From: SIG673 sp045653945
GTDB lineage: Bacteria > Bacillota > Clostridia > Oscillospirales > CAG-272
DNA: 55,287 bases
Direction of reading: 5' to 3'
NCBI GenBank assembly: GCA_045653945.1
Contig: JAZOML010000017.1
Location: 1-55,287 of the forward strand
Shown here piece by piece: positions 25,181 through 32,362 of the stretch; position 1 is the first letter of the stretch; the number at the start of each line of letters is the position of its first letter. Position numbers and translations under genes: made by a program. The notes beneath the pieces were generated by a model. That model saw only the letters and a list, made by a program, of their open reading frames with translations. It searched no databases and was not told where the DNA came from.

Positions 25181-26572
25181 ATGGACGAAAATTTCGATAT
25201 AAACGAGAACGAGGAGATAATAAACGAAAACACCGACAGTAAAGGTGCAGTCAACTCCACAAATAAAGTAGACGACGGCAAAAGAACCGAGGTTGTCGGT
25301 GTTCGCTTCAAAAAAAGCGGAAAAACCTACTATTTTGCTCCAGCAGGATTTACACTTAAGCTTGGTCAAGCGGTCATCGTTGATACCTCAAGAGGTCAGG
25401 AATACGGTTTTATCGCTATGACAAACAGAGAGGTTAAAAACTCAGAGCTCAGCGACCCCTTACGCTCGGTTATCCGTATTGCGACCGATGAAGACGCAAT
25501 GACTCACAGCGAAAACAAGAAAAAGGAAATAGAGGCATTCAACGCTTGTATTGCGCTTATAGACAAGCACAATCTCCAAATGAAGCTTATTGACACCGAG
25601 CTTTCCTTTGATAGAACTAAGATGCTCTTTTATTTCTCATCTGAAAACAGAGTTGATTTCCGAGAGCTGGTACGCGACCTTGCTAGTTCATTCCATACAC
25701 GAATTGAAATGCGACAAATAGGTATTCGCGACGAGGCTAAGATACTTGGTGGTCTTGGTATTTGCGGACGTCCTTATTGCTGTTCTACCTTCCTTGCCGA
25801 TTTCGGACAGGTTTCGGTCAAAATGGCAAAGGAGCAAAATTTGTCGCTTAATACCTCTAAAATCAGCGGCTCTTGCGGTAGACTTATGTGTTGTCTACGC
25901 TACGAATACGACACCTATCTTGCTGAAAAAGCTCTTACGCCCAAGGTTGATACAAGAGTTATGACTCCAAACGGAGCAGGTGTAGTCGTTGCGGCAAACC
26001 CGCTTGCAGGTATAGTTAAGGTTCATCTTGACTCACAGGGTGAAGGTAACGATAGCGTTATGTTTGTACGCGAGGACGTTGTCGAGGAAAGCAAATACGA
26101 CGGTCAGAAGCTCACGAAAACTGATATTGCAAAGCGCGGTGAAAAGAAAGATGAAATACCATCTTTGACAGAATTTTCAACCACCCAAAGCACACCCGTA
26201 GTTCCCGAAAAAGAGCAAAATGCAGCACCGGCACAGACTGAGACAGCCGTTGAAGACGTCAAAAAAGAAAACCACACTCCAATTCAAAATCAAAACGGGG
26301 AGCATCGCCACAAAAAGCATAAGCACAAAAAGCACAAGGGCGGCAACGGACAAAATAACGGAAACGGCGGTCAGCAAAAAGACAATAACGCTCCTAAGCA
26401 AAATCAACAAAAAAATAACCAAAACAACGGCGTTCAGCCAAAAGCTCCGCAGGAAAATCAAAACGGAGTAAATCAGGGCGGACAGGGTAACGGTAACAAA
26501 AAGAAAAAGAAGAAATTTTTCAGACATCACGGCGGAGGAAAGGGTGGTCAAGGCGGCGCTCCAAAGCAGTAA
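25181..26572 (+). CDS. ricT: PSP1 domain protein RicT (YaaT family) with long low-complexity tail
   Basis: A subunit of the RicAFT (Y) complex, which in Bacillus carries [4Fe-4S] clusters and promotes mRNA processing by RNase Y, thereby affecting sporulation and competence. The PSP1 core spans about residues 30-300: EVVGVRFKKSGKTYYFAP, LIDTELSFDRTKMLFYFSS, and the Cys-rich GICGRPYCCSTF and SGSCGRLMCCLRYEY. The last ~130 residues are an added disordered tail: acidic and Gln-rich first, then a His/Lys block (HRHKKHKHKKHKGG) and Asn/Gln/Gly repeats ending in KKKKKKFFRHHGGGKGG. The ATG at 25181 follows GAAAGGATATAAA. An upstream in-frame ATG lies within holB and has no ribosome site. Confidence 0.93.
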   Translation: MDENFDINENEEIINENTDSKGAVNSTNKVDDGKRTEVVGVRFKKSGKTYYFAPAGFTLKLGQAVIVDTSRGQEYGFIAMTNREVKNSELSDPLRSVIRIATDEDAMTHSENKKKEIEAFNACIALIDKHNLQMKLIDTELSFDRTKMLFYFSSENRVDFRELVRDLASSFHTRIEMRQIGIRDEAKILGGLGICGRPYCCSTFLADFGQVSVKMAKEQNLSLNTSKISGSCGRLMCCLRYEYDTYLAEKALTPKVDTRVMTPNGAGVVVAANPLAGIVKVHLDSQGEGNDSVMFVREDVVEESKYDGQKLTKTDIAKRGEKKDEIPSLTEFSTTQSTPVVPEKEQNAAPAQTETAVEDVKKENHTPIQNQNGEHRHKKHKHKKHKGGNGQNNGNGGQQKDNNAPKQNQQKNNQNNGVQPKAPQENQNGVNQGGQGNGNKKKKKKFFRHHGGGKGGQGGAPKQ

Positions 26573-26627
26573 ATCCGTTTCTTTACTGTACTGCCAATAA
26601 GTTTTATTTAAAAATTTAAAAAAAGAC

Positions 26628-26656
26628 TTGAAAATGCGAGAATATTGTGATATAAT
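26628..26656 (+). promoter_or_regulatory. Sigma-A promoter for the ferredoxin gene
   Basis: TTGAAA (26628-26633), 17 bases and TATAAT (26651-26656), followed by ACGGAGG 24 bases on. Confidence 0.78.
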
Positions 26657-26691
26657 GTTCTCGTATCACATAATTACGGAGGTAAATTTAC

Positions 26692-26865
26692 ATGGCACAC
26701 ATTATTGACACTGAAAAGTGCATCGGCTGCGGCTCTTGCGCAGGATCTTGTCCCGTTGAGTGCATCGTTGAAAAGGACGGCAAGTACGTCGTTGACGCTG
26801 ATGCTTGCGTAGACTGCGGAGCTTGCGAAGGCGAATGCCCCGTAGAGGCAATCTCTGCAGAGTAA
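26692..26865 (+). CDS. 2[4Fe-4S] ferredoxin, clostridial type
   Basis: A 57-residue soluble electron carrier. Two full cluster motifs are present: CIGCGSCAGSCP and CVDCGACEGECP (each CX2CX2CX3CP), in two symmetrical halves with an acidic background, ending in VEAISAE. This is the usual low-potential partner of hydrogenases, pyruvate:ferredoxin oxidoreductase and radical SAM enzymes in anaerobes. It has its own near-consensus promoter and ACGGAGG ribosome site, so expression is likely high. It is a stand-alone gene. Confidence 0.96.
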   Translation: MAHIIDTEKCIGCGSCAGSCPVECIVEKDGKYVVDADACVDCGACEGECPVEAISAE

Positions 26866-26886
26866 TTTGCACTGTAAAACCAAGCA

Positions 26887-26924
26887 TTTTTGGTGTGCAA
26901 GGGGTAACCTTTGCACACCAAAAA
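26887..26924 (+). repeat. 14-bp hairpin between ferredoxin and trmN6
   Basis: TTTTTGGTGTGCAA pairs perfectly with TTGCACACCAAAAA around a 10-base loop. On the plus strand it is followed by A, not T, so it is not a standard terminator for the ferredoxin gene. It may instead stabilise the 3' end of the short mRNA or act on the other strand. Confidence 0.6.
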
Positions 26925-26974
26925 CTGTTTATACGAGTTTTTAAAATTTACGAAAGGAAGCGTATGCGTAATTT

Positions 26975-27709
26975 ATGGAAAACACAACCACCGATAACGT
27001 TTTTAACATAAAGCTTTGCCAATCAGAGGACAGTCTTAAGCTTAGCACCGATGCGCTCCTTCTTTCAGCATATATGAGAAGGCAAAGCAAGGATACCGCC
27101 GTTGAATTCGGAGCAGGAAACGGTGTTATATCTCTTCTGGCGGCAGGGCGTACCTGCTTTAAAAAAATTCACGCCGTTGAAGTTCAAAACGAGCTTTTTG
27201 AGATAATGAAGACCAACGTTCTGTCAAACGGCTTTGAGGATATTATCACGCCTGTATGCGCTGACGTAAGAGAGGTAAATCCCGAGCTTTTCAAGGGGGC
27301 GTCAGTCATTTTTTGCAATCCACCCTATATGAAAACGGATAGCGGAAAAGCCTCAAAAAGCACATCCAGGCAAATCGCAAGACACGAGGTTTTCGGCGGG
27401 GTTGCCGACTTTATTTCGGCTGCTGCTAAAATTTTAAAGACGGGTGGAAAAATCTATATAGTCTACCGTCCCGACAGGCTTCAAACCCTTATGAGCGCAT
27501 TTGCGGAAAACGGATTTTCTCCAAAGCGTATGACCTTTGTTCACGCATCCAAAGACCACAGCCCCTCATCGGTAATTTGTGAGGCGGCGCTTGGCGGCGG
27601 TGAGCAGCTCAAAATTACAAGACCCCTTTTCTTAAATGAAAACGGATGCGAAAGCGCAGACTGTATATTTATATATAAAAATGGGGTATTCCCTGAGGAG
27701 TTCTTTTAA
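26975..27709 (+). CDS. trmN6: tRNA1(Val) A37 N6-methyltransferase-like (TrmN6 family)
   Basis: A SAM-dependent adenine N6-methyltransferase of 244 residues. Motif I is AVEFGAGNGVISLLAAGR, and the catalytic motif IV IFCNPPYMK is the NPPY signature of N6-adenine enzymes. The N-terminal FNIKLCQSEDSLKLSTDALLLSA region is typical of YfiC/TrmN6. It starts the cluster trmN6-DUF951-rsmI, common in Clostridia. The only possible start is ATG 26975, since an in-frame stop lies 6 bases upstream; the ribosome site GAAAGGAAG is 14 bases away and fits better an overlapping 15-codon frame starting at 26964. Confidence 0.85.
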   Translation: MENTTTDNVFNIKLCQSEDSLKLSTDALLLSAYMRRQSKDTAVEFGAGNGVISLLAAGRTCFKKIHAVEVQNELFEIMKTNVLSNGFEDIITPVCADVREVNPELFKGASVIFCNPPYMKTDSGKASKSTSRQIARHEVFGGVADFISAAAKILKTGGKIYIVYRPDRLQTLMSAFAENGFSPKRMTFVHASKDHSPSSVICEAALGGGEQLKITRPLFLNENGCESADCIFIYKNGVFPEEFF

Positions 27710-27723
27710 AACAGAGGTGTAAA

Positions 27724-27921
27724 ATGAAAATTGTTAGATTTTCGGTAGGCGATACACTGGTAATGAAAAAGCCGCATCCCTGCGGCGAAAACAAATTCAA
27801 GGTTGCGCGCGGCGGCACTGACGTTCGTATCATTTGTATAAAATGCGGACGAGACGTAACGGTTGAACGCCTTAAGCTTGAAAAAAACATAAAGCAGGTA
27901 ATTCCCTGCGAGGAAAATTAA
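27724..27921 (+). CDS. DUF951 family protein
   Basis: A 65-residue protein of the DUF951 family, recognised from VGDTLVMKKPHPCGENKF and CIKCGRDVTVERLKLEKNIK. The two Cys groups (PHPCG and CIKCG) could bind a metal ion; this is inference. The family has no established function but is widespread in Firmicutes and often lies beside tRNA or rRNA modification genes, as here (trmN6 upstream by 14 bases, rsmI downstream by 10). Confidence 0.88.
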   Translation: MKIVRFSVGDTLVMKKPHPCGENKFKVARGGTDVRIICIKCGRDVTVERLKLEKNIKQVIPCEEN

Positions 27922-27931
27922 GGAGCAAACA

Positions 27932-28828
27932 ATGAGTGGAGCAAAGGACCGCGACGTAATGTACGATAAAAGCGGAAGAGAAAAAAATAAGACCGAGGGC
28001 GGCGTGCTTTATCTTGTTGCAACACCTATCGGCAATCTCTCAGACCTTTCCGAGCGTGCGATAAAGGTGTTAAGCGAGGTGGATTTTATTGCCGCCGAGG
28101 ATACCCGTAATACCGCAAAGTTGCTTTCATATCTTGGGATAAGCAAGTCTATGGTCAGCTACTATCAGCACAACCGCACAGAGCGTGGTGAGATTATTTG
28201 CGAGCGACTTCTTAACGGCGAGTCGTGTGCACTTGTTACCGATGCAGGTACTCCTGCAATCAGCGACCCCGGTGAGGACCTTGTTAGGCTTTGCGCCGAA
28301 AAGGGAATAAAGGTTACGTTTATCCCCGGTGCTTGTGCGGCAATTGCGGCACTTGCACTTTCAGGACTTTTTACAGGAAGATTTGCATTTGAGGGCTTTG
28401 TTTCAAGAGCAAAGGGGGAGCGAAGAGAACGTCTCTCCGAACTTGCAGAAGAAACACGTACACTCATTTTTTACGAAGCACCGCATCACCTCAAGGAAAC
28501 CCTTGACGATTTTTTTGCGGCATTTGGAGAACGCAAAATTGCCCTTTGCCGAGAGCTTACAAAGCTAAACGAGGAAATTACACGCACAACCTTGTCGCAG
28601 GCAATTGCATACTATAAAGAAAACGCCCCCAGAGGCGAATACGTTATCGTAATTGAGGGCGCGGAAAAGGTAAAAAGCGTATTTTGGGAGAATATGTCGT
28701 ATGCCGAGCACGTTCAGTATTATATTGACAAGGGTATGGACAAAAATTCCGCAATAAAATCGGCAGCAAAGGACCGTGAAGTCCCCAAAAATGAAGTATA
28801 CCAAGCGGTAATTAAGGAAAAAGGCTGA
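27932..28828 (+). CDS. rsmI: 16S rRNA (cytidine-1402-2'-O)-methyltransferase
   Basis: It methylates the ribose of C1402 in the decoding centre of 16S rRNA, using SAM. It is a 298-residue tetrapyrrole-methylase-fold protein with LYLVATPIGNLSDLSERA, FIAAEDTRNTAKLLSYLGI, SCALVTDAGTPAISDPGEDL and PGACAAIAALALSGL. A charged N-terminal extension of about 25 residues (SGAKDRDVMYDKSGREKNK) precedes the core. The start with GGAGCAAACA is still the best, since the next ATG lacks a site. Its last codons lie in the dapB terminator. Confidence 0.95.
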   Translation: MSGAKDRDVMYDKSGREKNKTEGGVLYLVATPIGNLSDLSERAIKVLSEVDFIAAEDTRNTAKLLSYLGISKSMVSYYQHNRTERGEIICERLLNGESCALVTDAGTPAISDPGEDLVRLCAEKGIKVTFIPGACAAIAALALSGLFTGRFAFEGFVSRAKGERRERLSELAEETRTLIFYEAPHHLKETLDDFFAAFGERKIALCRELTKLNEEITRTTLSQAIAYYKENAPRGEYVIVIEGAEKVKSVFWENMSYAEHVQYYIDKGMDKNSAIKSAAKDREVPKNEVYQAVIKEKG

Positions 28829-28846
28829 TTCGTAACGAATCAGCCT
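28822..28846 (-). terminator. Terminator of dapAB
   Basis: On the minus strand AGGCTGATT, loop CGTTACG, AATCAGCCT, then TTTTT. It overlaps the convergent rsmI stop codon; on the plus strand there is no T run. Confidence 0.75.
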
Positions 28847-28855
28847 GTAAAATGC

Positions 28856-29638
28856 TTAAATGCTTGAGGTTATCTCATCGATTACCTCTTTCATACTGTA
28901 CATACCTGCCGTCTTGCCTTTCATAAAGGTTGCGGCACTGATAGCTCCGCGAGCAAAAACCTCACGTGAGCGAGCGCTGTGGGAAAGGGTGATTATTTCA
29001 TCGTGTCCCGCAAAAATAACCTCGTGCTCTCCGACTATATTTCCGCCTCTGACAGAGTGCATACCAATTTCGGTTGGTTTTCTCTTCTCTCTTTCGGTGT
29101 GGCGGTCATAAACGAGCTGAGCCTCATAGTCAATCCCCTGACGTGCAGCATCGGCAAGCATTATCGCCGTTCCGCTGGGAGCGTCAAGCTTTTGATTGTG
29201 GTGCTTTTCAATAATTTCAATATCAAAGCCCGAAAGGGTAGCGGCAGCTTTTCTAACGAGAGCCATAAGCAAATTTATGCCGAGCGACATATTTCCCGAG
29301 CGGAAAACCGCAATTTCCTTCGATGCTTCCTTGATTAACTCAAGCTCCGCTTCGGTATGTCCCGTAGTACAAACGACAACGGCGCATTTCGTAGCCTTTG
29401 CGTAGTTTAAAATACCCTCTATTGCGGTATGGTGCGAAAAATCAACTATAACGTCAGCAATAGGTTCGCTCGGAAGCTCCCCTATTCCGTGATAGAACGG
29501 AACGCTTGACTGTACGGGAGAAACATCAACTGCGGCAACAATAGAAATGCTTTCCTCGGCTTCGGCAAGAGTGCTTACCGCTCTTCCCATCCTACCTGCC
29601 GCACCCGTAAGTATTACTTTTACTTCTTTCATTTTCAT
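28856..29638 (-). CDS. dapB: 4-hydroxy-tetrahydrodipicolinate reductase
   Basis: The second step of the diaminopimelate branch, an NAD(P)H-dependent reductase of 260 residues. N-terminal Rossmann motif ILTGAAGRMGRAV, then DVIVDFSHHTAIEG, and the substrate signature EIIEKHHNQKLDAPSGTA with the catalytic His pair. The C-terminal IGMHSVRGGNIVGEHEV is typical. The ATG at 29638 follows AGGAATAT. It lies 18 bases after dapA and shares the lysine-riboswitch-controlled transcript. Confidence 0.96.
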   Translation of the reverse strand: MKMKEVKVILTGAAGRMGRAVSTLAEAEESISIVAAVDVSPVQSSVPFYHGIGELPSEPIADVIVDFSHHTAIEGILNYAKATKCAVVVCTTGHTEAELELIKEASKEIAVFRSGNMSLGINLLMALVRKAAATLSGFDIEIIEKHHNQKLDAPSGTAIMLADAARQGIDYEAQLVYDRHTEREKRKPTEIGMHSVRGGNIVGEHEVIFAGHDEIITLSHSARSREVFARGAISAATFMKGKTAGMYSMKEVIDEITSSI

Positions 29639-29656
29639 ATATTCCTATATATTTTT

Positions 29657-30550
29657 TTAAATAAGTCCGTACTTTTTCATAGATGCCTTAAGAGTTGCAA
29701 GATGGTCATCCTCCATTTCGCAAAGCGGCAGACGAATTTCCTCATTACAGAAGCCCATAAGATTCATTGCAGTCTTTACGGGAATAGGATTAACCTCGAT
29801 GAATAGGTTGTTTACAAGCTCAAGCAGGTCCTTTTGGAGCTTTTCGCTCTCCCCTCTCTTGCCGTCAAAGTAAAGCTGACAAATATCGTGAGCTTCCTTA
29901 GGCATAACGTTGGAAAGAACGGAGATAACACCCTTTGCTCCAAGAGAAAGCATATCGAAAATCTGGTCGTCATTTCCACTGTAAACGTCAAGGTCATCGC
30001 CACACTCGGCAATTATCTGCTTTACAAGCTCAAGATTTCCACTTGCCTCTTTGGTTGCAACGATATTGGGGTGCTTTGCAAGTTCTCTATAAACGGGCAG
30101 AGTTATATTGCAACCCGTTCTTGAGGGTACGTTATAAAGAATTGTGGGAATATCGGTTGCGTCCGCAATAGCGGTAAAGTGCTTTACAAGTCCCTTCGGG
30201 GTTGCCTTATTGTAGTACGGCGTTACCTGAAGAAGCGCATCCGCACCCGCTCTTTGCGCCTCGCGTGAAAGCCAAATTGCGTATCTTGTATCGTTTGAAC
30301 CTGCACCTGCAATAACAGGAACACGCTTTGCAACGTGTCTTACGGTGTAATCAATAGCCTCAACGTGCTCCTCGTCGGTCAGTGTTGATGCCTCACCGGT
30401 TGTACCGCAAACGACAATCGCATCGGTTCCCTTTTCTATTTGATCGTCGATTATTTTACCAAGCGCATCATAGTCAAGCTTATCGTTCTTAAACGGCGTG
30501 ATAATAGCTACGGCTGCTCCCGAAAAAACTGTATTTTTGTTCTTGCTCAT
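29657..30550 (-). CDS. dapA: 4-hydroxy-tetrahydrodipicolinate synthase
   Basis: It condenses pyruvate with aspartate semialdehyde, the entry to DAP and lysine. It is a 297-residue TIM barrel: VAIITPFKNDKLDYDALG, CGTTGEASTLTDEEH, TILYNVPSRTGCNI (catalytic Tyr) and IVATKEASGNLELV (Schiff-base Lys). The start is ATG 30550 with GGGGAAAATATT upstream. The same frame stays open for another 60 codons, but that part is the riboswitch and not protein. dapB follows. Confidence 0.96.
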   Translation of the reverse strand: MSKNKNTVFSGAAVAIITPFKNDKLDYDALGKIIDDQIEKGTDAIVVCGTTGEASTLTDEEHVEAIDYTVRHVAKRVPVIAGAGSNDTRYAIWLSREAQRAGADALLQVTPYYNKATPKGLVKHFTAIADATDIPTILYNVPSRTGCNITLPVYRELAKHPNIVATKEASGNLELVKQIIAECGDDLDVYSGNDDQIFDMLSLGAKGVISVLSNVMPKEAHDICQLYFDGKRGESEKLQKDLLELVNNLFIEVNPIPVKTAMNLMGFCNEEIRLPLCEMEDDHLATLKASMKKYGLI

Positions 30551-30583
30551 AATATTTTCCCCTTTTGAGTGTTTATTTTTACA

Positions 30584-30824
30584 TAAAAAAACGACGCAGG
30601 AGCGCCGCACAAAAAATCGCATATTGCGAACAATTTGGCGATAGCACTCCACCGCTAAGCGATGACAGTTCATCGGTTTTTCACCAAGCGCCATTGCGCT
30701 GAACCAGAAGCCGAATTCCATCGAAAACACGGCAACTTCGGCGTATTGTACCCTTCACTGTAACCTATTAGCGAGGTCGATGCCTCATCGGTTACGGCTA
30801 CTCATTACAAAACGCGCCTCTATC
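30584..30824 (-). promoter_or_regulatory. Lysine riboswitch (L box) with terminator, controls dapAB
   Basis: Reading the minus strand, the leader starts GATAGAGGCGCG, then AATGAGTAG, GTGAAGGGTACAATACGCCGAAG, CTGGTTC, GAACTGTCATCGC, and ends GTGGAGTGCTATC, which are the conserved L-box blocks in order. P1 pairs GATAG (30820-30824) with CTATC (30640-30644). Downstream, CGGCGC-TCCT-GCGTCG followed by T7 (30584-30608) is the terminator. High lysine should stop transcription before dapA, as in other Firmicutes. Confidence 0.93.
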
Positions 30825-30847
30825 AACAAAGTTTTTAATTTAAATTA

Positions 30848-30876
30848 ATATTATCATAAATTTACCTTATTGTCAA
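30848..30876 (-). promoter_or_regulatory. Sigma-A promoter of the dapAB riboswitch transcript
   Basis: On the minus strand TTGACA (30871-30876), 17 bases and TAATAT (30848-30853). The -35 box overlaps the AAGGAG ribosome site of divergent queA. Confidence 0.8.
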
Positions 30877-30894
30877 GGAGTTTAACAAAAAAAT

Positions 30895-31953
30895 ATGCCC
30901 GAAATAATAAAAAACATTTTGGCGGACACGCCGCTTACTACATCCGATTTCTTTTATGAGCTACCCGAGGAGCTTATTGCACAGGTTCCTGCGGATAAGC
31001 GAGACTGCTCACGTCTTATGGCGCTTGACCGTCAAAACGGTGAAATTCAGCACAAGCATTTTTACGATATAATTGATTATTTGCAGGAAGGGGACGTGCT
31101 TGTTGTCAACCGTTCAAGAGTTATACCTGCCCGTCTTTACGGTAAACGTGCGGATACAGGCGCTGACGTTGAAATTCTACTTTTAAAAAAGCTTGAAAAC
31201 GACGTTTGGGAAACACTTGTAAAGCCAGGCAAAAAGTGTAAAATCGGTGCAAAAATAGTATTTGGCGACGGTTTGCTTGAAGCCGAAATTACAGGTATTA
31301 CAGACGAGGGTAACCGTCATCTTAAATTTACCGCAAAAAGCGGAAACGTAAGCGATGCTATCCACGAAATCGGTCAAATGCCTCTCCCTCCGTACATTAC
31401 CTCACGCGCTTCGGAAAAGGAACGGTATCAAACCGTTTATTCAAAAGAAGAGGGCTCAGCAGCAGCACCGACTGCGGGACTTCATTTTACACCCGAGCTT
31501 ATTGAGAAAATCAAGGCGAAGGGTGTGCAGGTTGTAACCGTTTTACTGCACGTTGGTCTTGGTACGTTCCGCCCTGTAAAGGAACGCGAAATCAAGAACC
31601 ACGTAATGCACGCAGAGTGGTTTTCAATCTCACCCGAAACAGCCGAAATCATAAATAACCGCAAAGGAAGACTCATTTGCGTTGGCACTACATCCTGCCG
31701 TGTAATCGAGAGTGTCGCAGATGAAAGCGGCAAGGTAAACGCCTGCGAGGGAGAAACCGCAATCTTCATTTATCCGGGGTACAAATTCAAGGCTCTGCAG
31801 GGGCTTATCACCAATTTCCATCTTCCTGAAAGCACACTAATTATGCTCGTTTCCGCATTTGCAGGACGTGATAACACTCTAAATGCCTACAAAACAGCGG
31901 TTAATGAAAAATATAGATTTTTCTCATTTGGCGATGCTATGTTTATCCAATAA
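30895..31953 (+). CDS. queA: S-adenosylmethionine:tRNA ribosyltransferase-isomerase
   Basis: It makes epoxyqueuosine in tRNA by transferring ribose from SAM to preQ1 at position 34. It is 352 residues with FYELPEELIAQVPADKRDCS, VLVVNRSRVIPARLYG, GQMPLPPYI, SAAAPTAGLHFTPELIEKI and VLLHVGLGTFRPV. An N-terminal extension of about 15 residues precedes the usual start, and the ATG at 30895 has AAGGAG 14 bases upstream. Other queuosine genes are not in the window. It runs divergently from dapA. Confidence 0.96.
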   Translation: MPEIIKNILADTPLTTSDFFYELPEELIAQVPADKRDCSRLMALDRQNGEIQHKHFYDIIDYLQEGDVLVVNRSRVIPARLYGKRADTGADVEILLLKKLENDVWETLVKPGKKCKIGAKIVFGDGLLEAEITGITDEGNRHLKFTAKSGNVSDAIHEIGQMPLPPYITSRASEKERYQTVYSKEEGSAAAPTAGLHFTPELIEKIKAKGVQVVTVLLHVGLGTFRPVKEREIKNHVMHAEWFSISPETAEIINNRKGRLICVGTTSCRVIESVADESGKVNACEGETAIFIYPGYKFKALQGLITNFHLPESTLIMLVSAFAGRDNTLNAYKTAVNEKYRFFSFGDAMFIQ

Positions 31954-31981
31954 ATCCAATGTATAAGAGAAAAATAAAAGG

Positions 31982-32017
31982 AAAAAGGTCGTAAACGCTT
32001 TCGTTTACGACCTTTTT
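31982..32017. terminator. Bidirectional terminator between queA and spoVM
   Basis: AAAAAGGTCGTAAACG / CGTTTACGACCTTTTT with loop CTTT has T on the right and A on the left. It ends queA and, on the other strand, the rsgA-spoVM unit. Confidence 0.93.
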
Positions 32018-32089
32018 TTATTTCACTTTAAAAATAAGACGGAGCAGGGGCTTAAATATCCTTGGCGATTTTACAACCACTATCCTCAT
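32018..32089 (-). CDS. spoVM: Stage V sporulation protein M-like (SpoVM), 23 residues
   Basis: A tiny amphipathic protein starting MRIVVVKSPRIF and ending LLRLIFKVK. In B. subtilis SpoVM (26 residues) the protein binds the convex outer forespore membrane and recruits SpoIVA. Shared features: Lys7, Pro9, a basic residue at 10, aromatic/hydrophobic residues at 11-12, Arg17 and a basic end. The ribosome site GGAGGTAATTT is excellent. It lies downstream of rsgA, and in Bacillus spoVM is in the same neighbourhood (rsgA-rpe-thiN-spoVM). A terminator follows directly. It is too short for most gene finders. Confidence 0.78.
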   Translation of the reverse strand: MRIVVVKSPRIFKPLLRLIFKVK

Positions 32090-32109
32090 AAATTACCTCC
32101 AAAAACGGT

Positions 32110-32277
32110 TTATTTGAGCAAGGCGCAGGTTACTCCCACACCGAGAAACACAAGTCCGCATATTCCGCACAAGGCACACGGTGGCATAAAAACCGTAAGA
32201 AGCACGCCTGCACCAAAGGCTGACGCACCAACTATTACCGTCTCACAAGCTATGCTCGGCATATTGCAGCGCTTCAT
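32110..32277 (-). CDS. Small Cys-rich membrane protein between rsgA and spoVM, unrecognised
   Basis: A 55-residue protein with two predicted hydrophobic segments (about residues 12-31, TVIVGASAFGAGVLLTVFM, and 38-54, CGLVFLGVGVTCALL) joined by a loop PPCALCGIC. Six Cys in 55 residues is high for a cytosolic clostridial protein and suggests metal binding or disulfides. The ATG has AAAGGATG at a good distance. It lies 85 bases after rsgA and 20 bases before spoVM on the same strand, so a sporulation role is possible but unproved. Confidence 0.6.
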   Translation of the reverse strand: MKRCNMPSIACETVIVGASAFGAGVLLTVFMPPCALCGICGLVFLGVGVTCALLK

Positions 32278-32362
32278 AAATCTACATCCTTTCCTTTAGG
32301 TTTAATTCTTAACACCATTATATGCAAAGGACGTTAATTTGTTTCCCGTTTTTTGAGGTATA

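Noticed and set aside
30551..30730. 60-codon N-terminal extension of dapA
   Set aside because: This stretch is the lysine riboswitch and terminator; dapA has a proper start and ribosome site at 30550.
32114..32299. 61-codon plus-strand frame in the queA-rsgA gap
   Set aside because: It is antisense to the 55-codon minus-strand gene, which has a better ribosome site and a membrane-protein pattern.
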